A stretch of 64,000 nt of DNA from Eucriotettix oculatus (taxonomy: Eukaryota > Arthropoda > Insecta > Orthoptera > Tetrigidae). Within the stretch, counting starts at the first letter, position 1; every line of letters starts with the position of its first letter. Location of the stretch: contig CM067379.1 of NCBI GenBank assembly GCA_034510155.1, positions 26,579,145 to 26,643,144 on the forward strand. The letters are read 5' to 3'. The notes under the pieces are model-generated. The model did not search any database. It was not told where the DNA came from and was given only the letters and a program-made list of their open reading frames with translations. Position numbers and translations under genes: made by a program. This document shows positions 47,440 through 59,000 of this stretch, piece after piece.

Positions 47440-47612
47440 CTTCTTCGGCTTTCCAGCCTATTAAAGGCCTTGGCCTACTGGGACGACTGCGGACTGTCCA
47501 TCTTGCAGAAAACATTCCCAATTTGGAGTGTATTGACTCTCCAGCAGCCTTAATGCCAGGGGTTGTGAGGCAGCGACGCTAGCCACTAGACCACAGGAGG
47601 TCGGTCAACATT
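47440..47612 (-). mobile_element. tRNA-derived SINE, internal deletion
   Basis: Minus strand: 'tgtggtctagtggctagcg', 'tcacaacccctggcat', then a deletion, then 'ctccaaattggga' and 'ggccaaggcctttaatagg'. Same family as 39865-40115. Confidence 0.75.
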
Positions 47613-48764
47613 GAATTAACCAGAGGTATTAGTTATGAAATTAAGACATTTTAGACGGAGTGGGAAAAGACAAATACGAAAAAAGAAATGATAACAGTTT
47701 GGATGATTGTAGACGGATTAAACAAATTACTACAGTGAAAATACAATTGCAACAAGATGACGTCTGGCGAAAAGTCCTCTAAGAAAAATGAAACAGAAAC
47801 GTTTTACAAGTAGTTATTCATATACAGAGGATGTTAAGAAGACTGAATCTCTCTGGTCCTAATAACTGTGCTGTATATATTTGATTACTCTTCGTCCCAA
47901 CCCTTGAAGTAATACCGTGTGTAATGAATTAGTCTGTTTATCCTCTGAGTGTATCACACTCCGTTGTTGGCTTGAGGCCAGTGGAAAGCCACAATGGCTC
48001 CTTTCCGAGATTACTTATCATTCACATTTGTGCCCAAATAAACACGGTTCAGCAGGGGAATAATACCACTCCGTGGGATTATTCTTTTCGTATCCCAACT
48101 TTCATCCTTTCTTTATCCGTGCTCAGTTATGTTTCATCAAAATACCACGAAACTGGTCCACTCCATTATTATTTTTTTTCAAATGCTGACCTTCTGGTTA
48201 AAGTCCTTGTCTGAGAGATGCGAATTTTCCAGCAAAACAGCATACAAAATGATTTCTGTAATTATTTAGAAAAGATGGAGTCAAGAGCAAAGCTTTGGTC
48301 CTTGAACCTTCTTTAATACAAAATGTATTGGTGCTCACATTTACTAATAGACAGGTTTTCCCGGTATTCACTTGAAGACTGAATATTAATCATTACGTCC
48401 GTCACTAGAATTAATTTGTTTTTGAAAGATGTTTGTCTAATCTCTTTACGTGCTTATTTTATCACTTGTTTTCAGATTCTCTTATCACAAATTGATTCAT
48501 TTACCGTACTATGTATTGATTCCTCAATTAGTGTTGTTGTTATCTTATTCAGGCCGGAATTTGGTGTCTTGGAAGCGTTGATGAATTATTTGGTACCAGA
48601 GTTGAAGTTACCACATCCGTCGACCTTCGTCCGAAATCATCAGCTACTACGATTGGGATTTTACGGCGGATATGATAAATGCTGCTTCGTACATGATTGA
48701 TTCTAAGTCGGAGTCGTCCATCAGTCAGCTCCGAGGTCCATTTCCTTTCATCCATTACACCTGA
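47613..48764. other. Intergenic, no gene seen
   Basis: Short frames only, none with a recognisable domain. Confidence 0.45.
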
Positions 48765-48863
48765 TTTTAGAAGAAAGACAAGAATGGAAAAATGTCAAGC
48801 GGACCAGGGAATCGAGTCCCTGGTCCGGTCGACGTTTTTCCATTCTTGTCTTTTTTCTAAAAA
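48765..48863. repeat. Long near-perfect hairpin with B-box-like tip
   Basis: The outer arm 'aaagacaagaatggaaaaa' (48774-48792) has its reverse complement at 48835-48853, with one further pairable stretch outside it. An inner stem 'cggaccaggga' (48800-48810) pairs with 48817-48827 around a 6-base loop. On the minus strand the tip reads 'gggactcgattccctgg', close to a pol III B box, so an inverted SINE head is one reading. Confidence 0.75.
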
Positions 48864-50085
48864 ATTTATTTAACGACAACAATAACTGGATCCTTCTTAG
48901 GCAAATGCAGAAGCCTGGAATTAAATTTTACTAATCTCTGTTGAAAGGAAATTATTTAGAGGTGTGTGGTTTTAATTACTTATTTAGATCACGAGTAATA
49001 AATTTTATAAAGATTAGTTCAGACTTTTACTCCTGTGGAGTTTCTTAAAGCAGAGGAACGATGCAAAGTGTCAATTTAATTTAATTATTTCTGATTGTTT
49101 TATGAATTTCCATTGTATAATTATGTAACACTTCGTTTATATCATTTAGACATGTAACGTGCGAGTACTACCTACAAATAATCAAATAAATGTTTCATTC
49201 TGCAAATTAAAAGCACAAAACTGCCACTGAATTCACATCGCGACGCATGTGACACGATGTTACGTTTTGTCAGTATGGCATCTAAAGAGGGCGCGCTAAT
49301 CACGTTACGTCACGTCTCTAATTGGAGGTCATTAACAGACAGGATTGTCCACCTCCTAAATGGAGGAAGAACCGAACTAACGGCTGGCAAGTGAGTTTGG
49401 GCCCGTATAGGAGGAGGACTTTTACTCTTCCATCGATCGTTTAACGTCGGGGTTCGACTCCTGGGGAGGGCGAGGATGTTTGTCTCGACCACATCTCATT
49501 CGAAATCCTCAATCTCACGTCAAGTGGCCATCGATCAGTTTTCTCTGCCCTGTGCTCCACATGGAATTAGTCTGTATTATGCCCATAAAAGTCACCGTTC
49601 CGGGTGAACCAACCAAATTCTTATTAATGAAACATACTCTTTGGATAATTCATATTAAGGGACAGTAATTATCCTAATTTTCCTGACAAAAATACAGTCT
49701 GATAGAAGATCAGAAAGGTTCTTTATTTTCCTTTTTAAATTATTTTTTTTTGCACGGTAAGAACCTTTATGTAAAGGAATCCTAAAGGATGAAATAATCG
49801 AAGTAAGCTCTTTAAAGAGTAGCAATGCCACGTATTTTCTTTGTGGTATTACAGACGTATTCTCTATTAAGTCCCAACTGTAAATTTTCGTCTATTCAAA
49901 CTTGGATGGTCATTACTTTCCCAACTCATTCCCTACTTTTATACAGTCTAATTTATAAAAGTGATCTTTGGATGGTTTAATATGCATAAATATGGATTTT
50001 TATTTATTCAGTGCCAGCTTTTTAGAGTTGGCTTATCACCATCAAAGTGAAGTGAGAGAGGTGAGTCAATATTGGGTGGAAAAAT
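48864..50085. other. Intergenic with a possible SINE near 49.4 kb
   Basis: 'ggggttcgactcctgggg' (49449-49466) is a good B box and 'gtcaagtggccatcg' follows, but no second copy is visible. No gene is supported. Confidence 0.4.
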
Positions 50086-50089
50086 AGTA

Positions 50090-50300
50090 AGAAATATAAG
50101 GAAATACTCAATTCCTACAAAGTTTCGTCCTCACTTTTGAAGCTTCATTGGGTAAATGGTAATTTGATTAATTTATTTTTTAACAAATAGTTTTTTCATT
50201 ATATTTTCTAAAACCTTTTTTTCCCATTCTTTGTAGTAAATTCCTGATGATGTCCGAAATCTGTGATCCTAATCTTGTAGGAATTGAAAAAAAAAATGAA
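50090..50300. mobile_element. Head-to-head hammerhead-like pair
   Basis: Minus copy (50119-50152): CCAATGA, then GAGGACGAAACTTTGTAGGAA; only the second core block is intact. Plus copy (50242-50280): CCTGATGATGTCCGAAAT, then a mutated second block and CTTGTAGGAATTG. Together they repeat the tail 'ttgtaggaattga' in opposite directions. Confidence 0.55.
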
Positions 50301-50324
50301 AATTCAAAAATAAATTATCTGGCA

Positions 50325-50585
50325 TTAAGCATAATAATTGAAATACAGCAAAATTCGTCAGCAAAACATTTAATTACTATTTAGCTAATGTAAATACATA
50401 TACGACGTTTCGTCCATCTCGTGTCAACTTAATCAGGTAAATTTTTAAATAGAAAAAACATTACACAATGTGAGGAATTTTGCTTCGTGAATTTCGTCCA
50501 GTGGCACGTCGTAGAACTGTATTTACATTAAACAAAATAGTTATTAAATGTTTTGCTGACAAATTTTGCTGTATTTCAATTAAGA
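50325..50585. mobile_element. Inverted repeat with hammerhead-like motif
   Basis: Arms of about 80 bases (50325-50408 and 50506-50585) are inverted copies; 'gaaatacagcaaaatt' on the left is reverse-complemented as 'aattttgctgtatttc' on the right. Just inside the left arm, minus strand, lies CCTGATTA ... GGACGAAACGTCGTA (50403-50437). The core has one change (G8 to T) and GAAAC is intact. Confidence 0.6.
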
Positions 50586-50635
50586 AAAAAATGGTTTGTC
50601 TGTGAATTGCTCTCTTAATTAAATTTTTATAAAAT

Positions 50636-50800
50636 TATTTTGAGAAAGGCACGTTAAGTGATACATTAAACATAATCAACAGTAGAGGAGCGAGGATAGA
50701 ACCCTGTGGTACACCACACTTGACTACTCTTGAAGTGGAGAATGCGTTTGAGCTCTCTGCAGCGTTTAATCTGAGAGGATATGAAAGTGAATAGAAAATG
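50636..50800 (-). mobile_element. Reverse transcriptase fragment
   Basis: The minus strand reads 'SRVVKCGVPQGSILAPLLLI', motif 4 of a Jockey/CR1-type reverse transcriptase. The FADD box and the rest are missing. Related to but distinct from the fragment at 36540-36840. Confidence 0.75.
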
Positions 50801-51079
50801 TGATATATATGGAACATCTTGAGATTAGAAATTTACAGGATCATTTTATATCAAACATAGAGAAAACAACTTGTGTTATCACTTAAGAATTAATTTATAT
50901 AAGCGCACTCAGACACTAGGAAAAACTCAATGCTGAGCGTGGTTTACCTTCGGAAAGTACGAAATATTGATAATAGCTTCTTGTCTTGCTACTTTCCGTG
51001 TATTATCTAATTTGCCGAATGTAAGTCAACATTACTTTGCAACAGCAGACGTTAAGAAAATGTAACGGATAAAAGAATT

Positions 51080-51265
51080 TTTTTTCAATAAATAAAAAGA
51101 CTGCCAAAAAAGTCAGCATTAAATATATAACTATTTATTGACAAAAGCGACGTTTCATCTCCATTTTGAGACTTCTTCGGGCTTAAAATTTGGCAAGATA
51201 TCATATTACTCCTTGATTCCCTCAATGTAAAATCTTATTAAATTTACATGTGAAGAAATTGGTGT
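51080..51265 (-). mobile_element. Hammerhead-bearing element, subfamily 2, copy 2
   Basis: Second copy of the 46715-46905 element. Core on the minus strand (51147-51181): CCGAAGA (one change), stem GTCTC/GAGAT with loop AAAATG, then GAAACGTCGC. The flank 'gaatttacatgtgaag'-like sequence is shared by both copies. It is directly followed by a LINE fragment. Confidence 0.65.
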
Positions 51266-51478
51266 CTCTCCAGGAGGACGTTGACCAAGAGAAGCTTAAG
51301 ACATGCAGGTATTGTAAAATTAGTATTAGAGGGATGGTGTGTGGAATACGCTAAGCAGATTAGGGAGGATAAGGGATGTGGAAGTTATGCATAAATGAAA
51401 AGGCTTGCGCACGATAGGTTAGGATGGAGGGTTGCATCAGATCAGTCTTAGGACTGAATACTACAACAAGTTGTTATG
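51266..51478 (+). mobile_element. RTE-like LINE 3' fragment
   Basis: 'gagaagcttaagacatgcag', 'ggaatacgctaagcagatt', 'aggcttgcgcacga' and the end 'cttaggactgaatactacaa'. Same 3' terminus as the copies at 27.0 and 41.5 kb. Confidence 0.8.
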
Positions 51479-51619
51479 AACTTGATTTGTTATTTCATTA
51501 CCATATTTTACAGTTTTACCGTATAGGTAAATCATAATGTTATCTTCCTCATCAAATCAATATCCGGTCCTGAAAAAGGGGGTAAATATTTTTCTTCGGG
51601 ATTTGAAGACTGTAATATT

Positions 51620-51858
51620 GCTTTTAATGCAGTGAAGTGGTGTGAAGTTGATCTGCCACTCGGCTTTATCTCCGCGAATCTTGGAGCGACGGATCTGGAC
51701 ACTCGTTTGCACAGATTAGCAGAGATTCTTCACGGAGATAGAGGCCTGTGTTTACGCCACGTGCTGTTGATATGGACGACCACGGAAGCCAGAGGGAGTC
51801 ACTGTCGCTCAGGCAAGCCAGCGACTAGCAAGCGGCAGTGAGTGGACAACCTTCGACC
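51620..51858 (+). promoter_or_regulatory. Probable 5'UTR and promoter-proximal region of the SLC17 gene
   Basis: A GC-rich block that stands out from AT-rich flanks and runs directly into the ATG at 51859. No TATA box or initiator is obvious. An acceptor-like 'cttttaatgcag' at about 51621-51632 could mean that another untranslated exon lies further upstream. Confidence 0.45.
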
Positions 51859-54800
51859 ATGGAGGCTCGCGGAACATCCTCCAGAGCCAAAGGTACCGTA
51901 ATAACTATATATTCCAGCACCACCATGTATTTGCGTTCTGTCAAAGCGAACAGAGCACACGTTCCTTTTCACTAATTCCGATTTTCCGAAAATTGGGGTC
52001 CAGGAAACATCTTAAAAATTTACTTAGGAATACAGTTGGATGTGTGGTTTATATTGTGGAATTTGTGTGGGGGGAAAATATTAATTTTCTACTAAATCTG
52101 CAGGTGAAAGGACTCGAGTTTACTCAAACAAATTTCACCGAATTACTTAGAAGACGTCAAACATTTTGTTTTCTTTGTTATGTATGTATTAGATTACATT
52201 TGTCATTTAATCAGTCTAATTATTTCAAACCTTCATTAATATATGGTTGTTCATTAATTATGTTGAAAACTTTTGGTCGAAATTGTACAGTAATCAGCTT
52301 TATTGTGAAAAACATTCTCAATACTTTTGTCAACCTCTAAACTTCCTTTTTCTTTTCTCGATGCATTTCATGAAAACTACTTAAATTGTTAAAGACGGAT
52401 AACCATAAAAGCGAACAAAATTACTTGTACAAATTATTTGACATGCAAGAATAAAAACCGCGTTTTTCTTGATAATTTCTTGGTATCTGTGCAATAATTT
52501 TAGTAATTCCTTTTTAATACGTTAAAATAAAATAATAAATTTTTACATAGGAGCTTTCCACCAAAACTCTTCCATAATTATCTCTAGAAAAATTACAATC
52601 CTACAAACTACAAGAAAGAAGTAGTCAAAATACAGATAGTAAATAGTGATAATGAAAATAACAGACAGCGATTCTAATAGCCTTGTAGCTCTTGTCTGGT
52701 GATGTCAGAAACGTTGTGTGGTACTTCTTTTTATCGATGACTTTTTGTCTGTATTTTGTCTACTTCTTTTTGTAACCTTTTACACTTTAAACACAGACGT
52801 TTATATTCTTTAGAAAATCCTATGCAACATTTTCATTGTATTTGAATATTATGAAAAATGAAATTTTAAAGTTGGCAAGTTATTAATGAAGGAAAAGACC
52901 TTTGTTTTAAACCACTCTCAATTTTAATTAAACCCTAAATTATATTATATTAATTTTGATTACAATTTTTTAAGAAATATATAAAGGTCTTTTGGTGCAT
53001 CCTTTATTCACATACGAATAAAAAGACTAAATTAGTTGAAACATTACAAAAAAATGTTTAGAATTTGCAAACATGTTCCATAGTTTATTGAAAGCTGTCG
53101 TCTTGAAATTTTAAAGTGATCAAGGCAAGCAATTAGTGAAAAATATTTGAAAATGTCAAAATAATATAGTATTTTGTAATAGAAAATATTTTTATAATAT
53201 ATTTGCAGGAATGATTACAGCACAGATTTTCTCTGTGTAAAAAAATACTTTATTTGAATTTATTAAAAAGGAATTCGTAAAATTATGAAACCTAGGTAAT
53301 CATAAAAGGTTTCATAGTTGCAAGAAAAATAGATTTACTAGCAAATAACTTGTACAAATTCTTTTTTAAGTATATTCTACTCTATCCTGATTTATTTTCC
53401 ACCTGATGATGGCCATGTTGAGCCAAAGATACATTTTATTTATATGACCTACGAGAATAAAAAAGAGTTTCATGTTATTTTGAGGACTTTTATGGTTATC
53501 TGTCTTTAACAATTTTAGTAATTTTCATTAAAATAATAAAACAATTTGTGACCTTTCACGGGCTTTATTTCTTAGAACTTAATTAGCAACGACGTTTCGG
53601 TGGCATATTTCCATCTTTCTATAGGATTTCTTCCAAATCAGTGTCAAAAACACACTAAGGATCACATACGAATTGAAATTGTAGTAGTAAGCCAGATACG
53701 AGGCAATCCTTACGCTTAAACTTCTCGCATTACTCAAGATATAAAGTCTGCGAAATGTCAAATTGTTTTATTATTTTATAACAGACTTTAGTAATTTCAT
53801 TAAGCTCATACAGAAATGGAAAATAAAGTTTTAAAGTTGACAAAAGAAGAATATAGGATTTTATAAGTCATAAGGTTTTGTTAAAAATATTTTTCTTAAT
53901 ACATAATGATGATGGCATAATTTTGGCCGAAGCTCTTGTGTATATTTTTTTAATGAAACAAATATTTTTTATGAAGGATTTAAATTATCGTAACTAATAA
54001 AAAAACCACTACCAAACACTATTAAAATTAAAAATCAGTTGTATTGCAATGTTCTTCTTTCTATTTTGTTACATTAAGATATATTTTACGGGGATCGAAT
54101 ATCCCGTAGCTAACATCTCAGAGTTTTCCCTAGCAATGAAATGGTTTGTGTAGTCGGATGATATGACGTCGTAAGATAATTGTCAAAAATTCTTATACGG
54201 AAAATTTATTATAATATTAGTACGGGCTTCGAACCTCGCTGATAACAGTCACTGCTGTTTTACGAATTTGTCATTTCCTTAAACTACTGAGAAACCTGTC
54301 GGAAGCTTTCAGATAATATTTTCCGTATTAGTCTGTTGAGTCATGTTGAAGGGAATATACTCCAAAGCCACATCAATCATAAATAGACAGAACACGACTC
54401 TTCAGGTTAATATGGCAAATATTAGCCGAAAGCTTCCGACAGCTTTAAGAAAATGGCAATTTGGCAGAATCTTAAAAATGGTTCCAATACCATTATTGCT
54501 ATGCACGTGATATATTTTCATAAAGATGTTCGCAATCTTGATTTCCATTTCTAAGTGGAAGCCAATTTTTCTGTTTATAAATTATCTGTTACGGAATGAC
54601 AGAAAGCTGACTGCTCGTTCTTGCGCGTCCATTTATTCAACCTATTCAAGTAATAGGAAGTGAGACTTTCCCACGAACTGCTCGAATTCACAAAAGAAGC
54701 ATAGACAGGCTGAAATTCTTTATTCTGTCGTGTACTGCTTACACTGGTAAATGCTAATTGTATTTTCAAATTAAATGGTTGATTCTGAAAAAAAGTTTCT

Positions 54801-55994
54801 CTTCCCTTTAACGTAATATTATATTTATTTCCCGCCAAGCGAAGCACATGAACGTACCATCATTTACGTTTCGCAGTTTCCTTCTTGTTTTGAACTGTAG
54901 TTGACGGAAAGGCTAACAAATGTTTCCTGTAACGATAATAGGTCATTTTATCGCAGTTTGCAAAAAACGAGGATGCGGAAATGACGTTCCCCACTTGAAT
55001 GAAACAGAAACACCAGCGCCTTCTATGGTCATGATCCAGGACTTGTATTTCTAGAAAACATCTGGATCTTCCCAGACTCGTTGGGACATGTTCAACAATT
55101 TATTTCGTTATTTGAGAGGAGAAAAACTGAGGACTGGGAAGTTTAGGATCTATCGTTGGAAGCCCAGAAGTGAAGGAGGAATGAAAATAGGTATAATGGA
55201 ATAAACTAAGGAAGAACTGATGGAGAGAAGCCTCACCAGATGACCAGACTGAGTCACACAGAACCTTTGTCCATCCAAAGTATGAAAGAAGCAACCATGA
55301 TAACCCAGTTCCTACTGAAGTGTATCCATGACCTTCACTGGATATTGTAAACAGACGAGTTTCTGACCTTTGCTTATAAACATCTAATAAGTGTGTGACA
55401 CATGCAAATTTATAACTTTACTATTCTTTATAAAAAATATGTAACCACCTTCCTCAAAATATTTATCTAGTTTCTGATCAAATATATTTAAATCGAAATT
55501 GATTATTTGGAAAGATGTTATTTAAATATTAAAAAAACTGTAACATGAGTTACCATCCTGCATTTAGCACAATTCGGTATTTCTGTTTGGGTACAGAGCT
55601 GCCGTGGTGCACTGGTGAGAGTCGCAGAGGTCCCGCGTTCGAATTCCGGCCGGAACATGGATGTGTGCGGGTTAAAAAAGAAAGCGAATCGATACACTAG
55701 CCATGTGCCACTTCAAAAACCCAGAATATGTCATGTAAGGTGATATTCTCGACTCTAAGCTCCAGATGGAACGAAGAAAATTTAATATAAATATTTTTCG
55801 TCCGTGCATGTAGCGAATTTTTTTTCGACGGTTTTATTTATTTTCCTTAAAACATTTTTAAATATATTCAACTTAAAGGGTCCCTAAATTTGGGAATAAA
55901 ACCTTTTACGGTTCTTTTTTAATAGTTTAATTTTGTAATTATTTTCTGACTTTTGGCCAGTAAACTGTAGTTTATTTTTAGTTGTCAGTATAAG

Positions 55995-56032
<38 letters not shown>

Positions 56033-59000
56033 CCACGCTTTTAATTTTGACAATACTGTTATTTTGGTTAAGAAAATAAATATTAAGAAGAGGTTAATTT
56101 CTGAAATGCTACACATTACATCCAATAATTTCAGTGTATGATGGTTTGTTAAATAGTCTTTGCAAGTCACATCTTAGGGTTATTCTTTGTTTCTGTACCA
56201 TCTTTGTTCATATTATTTCAGGCTGTCTCAACTACTGACATGGACCACATACGTTGGTCGGAACGTCGATTAATTTTTAAATTCTTGTTCAAATTTTTGA
56301 GTGTAATTGTCTGTTATACGAGGTCGTTATTTCTTTTTTTATTTAATATAAGTCAGATTAAGCTCCCTATTTTATTGATATATATCTTTATTAAACTTTT
56401 AAGACTGTTGCTAGCGATATTTATATTAGTAATTCTTAGTGAAACGTATTCTTTTCTTGCATAATAAGTTTTCACGAATTTGATACTGATTTTATTTGAA
56501 TTTTTATTTTCGATATCCGACATTCAGAACGTTGTTACTGTAGCGTAATACCCTGATTTTCCAAAGCGCCTCTCTTTGTCTAAATTCTCGGTGGTCCAAA
56601 ACAGTTAATAACTAATTTCGGTATACCGTGGTAATTTACAGAGCATTGCACTCTAAGTGGTGAAGAAATTCGCATATCTGCTGCATTATCTGTATGACGA
56701 TGTAGTTTTAGTTTCATCCTTGATAAGCAGTAGCTGCAGTTGTTACATACTCTCTGCCTTGCTCAGAAACTTATTTCTTATTTTGCCACTGATGACAATG
56801 AACGAAAATTTTACGGTAAAAAATCGCTATTCATATAATATAAATAAAAGTCAAATTCAAGTTTATTTCGATGAAGGTAGTTATTACATTAAAAGATCTA
56901 TGTATACAACTAGTTAAGTCACAGACTATAGACGAGTTTAATAGCAACAGTGACGTCATGCCCTCTTTCCAACCAATAATATAAATCAGAGTCAATAATA
57001 CATCGATTCAGTTTTCGTATGTATTAATTCATGTATTTCTAAGATTTTCCTTCGTTTCAACCCTGCATTTAAAAATGAGAAATCTCTTCATAGGCTTGGA
57101 GGACAAAATGACGTCATTGGTGCTATTATACTCGACTTATTCCAAGTCACAATTTGTTGCAATAATTTTTCTTGTGCGGTACTAGAATTTTAATGAAAAC
57201 ATTGCCCGAAGGGAAACAAAAACGGTCTGGAATCAAAACATGTATTGCTCTTGAAACTTAAATAGAATTCGGTTTCCTTTTTCTGGCGTATTTATGACCA
57301 CTATAATTCTCCATTCTCTATTTTGTAAGGTATACGTATCGCTGCCGTATGGAAGTGCTACATGGAATATTACTCTTACGTTTAAGATAGGACACGGGTA
57401 AATTGTAAGGCTATAATGTAGAACGAGAATAAATTGTATAAGTAATTTATTTATAAAGTACAAAGAATGATCAAAAGTCAGAAACAGAAGAATTTTATAT
57501 TTTAAAACTTTTCGTTCCTCTTCAGTTCGTTAATTAAAATTTTACTAAAATTTCGTGTGCTTTATACACCTCGACCATTATTTGTATTTTTTAATTTTAT
57601 GTCAGAATATTCACATTATTTTGTTTATAATTGAACTTTGTACTATCACGGAAAAGGGGAAAATATTTAATGTATCATATCGTACACTGAAATTTCGATA
57701 TTATTTTTTAAAAATATCTGTGATTTTAATTGATTTTATTTTCTACTGGCCTATATCCGCGACTTATTTCGTGCGGAAATTTCTGTTTTTATTTTACCCT
57801 AAAAACGAAACAACATGTACAGAATTTTGATGAAGCTGAATTCATTGAATACATAAAAATTACGGTAATCATTTATTTATGATCGCTCTAGGCTAAACCT
57901 TGTAACTCGCAGTTGGTTTTGATCCGGACCCGTTTTCACAGAAACTTCAAATGCATATTGATTTTAGTGGATTTTAAAAATGAGAAATTTATAAATATTA
58001 AAAATTACCTGGCGCGAATCGTGCTGCAACAATAGATAGAGTGAGAACACTCGCCCCCCTCCATCTTTCTCACTCTCTCTCCCACACACATGCTGCCAAA
58101 ATTACGCTTATAATAACACACTAAGTGTGATGAATGGTATAGGAACGCCTAATAGGACTTATAACTCGCAGTTGGTTTCAACATCGCCTTTCACGCGGCA
58201 ATTCAATGGGTTTATAAATATTTACATTTATATCTTATGAACTCTGCAAGATATCGAAATGAAACATACACGAAAATTTAAGTTAAAATTACTGTTCCGA
58301 TACCTGAAAATTTTATTGAAATACGTTTAAACGATTCGGAGCATAAATAGATCAACCCGCATCTACGTTTTGGAGATTCGAATCCACGTATGCCAAGAAA
58401 CTTTCCCGTAGAATTAATATTTATATTAAATCTTCTGCAATGTATCGAAATAAAACTTGTAGGAATATTTAAGTTAAATCTCATATTTTAAAACCCTATT
58501 TGAGACAATCTTCCAGACAGATAGACATTTCAATTTTATTTATTGGTATAGACTTATACTGTACTACACTAATATTTGAGGATTTTTTAAGTTCTATGCA
58601 AGTCATTGAAGAAAACATATTTTGCTTTGATGAAAAGATAGTAAATAAAAAGTTTAGAGCTCGTAATAATTGTGGGAGGTAGGGCTAGTTGAAATTGTTT
58701 TCATAAAATCACTAAACGAAGTGTGTTGCGACTGTGTGTGACGTTATCCGTGCGATTGTGCACATTGTCTGCCGAAATATAGCAATATAGTTGATGTAGT
58801 GACAACATCATTACGGATGCAATAAGTTATTTGACGAAATATTATTGGTGTTGTTGTCGTCCTTTGTTTTGGAAACCTGTTTTTGGCCCACCTACGCAGT
58901 GTTTTTTGTCGGTGGTTGGTCTAAACACGATTTACAGGTTACTCAAAATAGTACATAACACGCTGAAACCCCCACACAGACAAGTGGTGTTATATAATAT

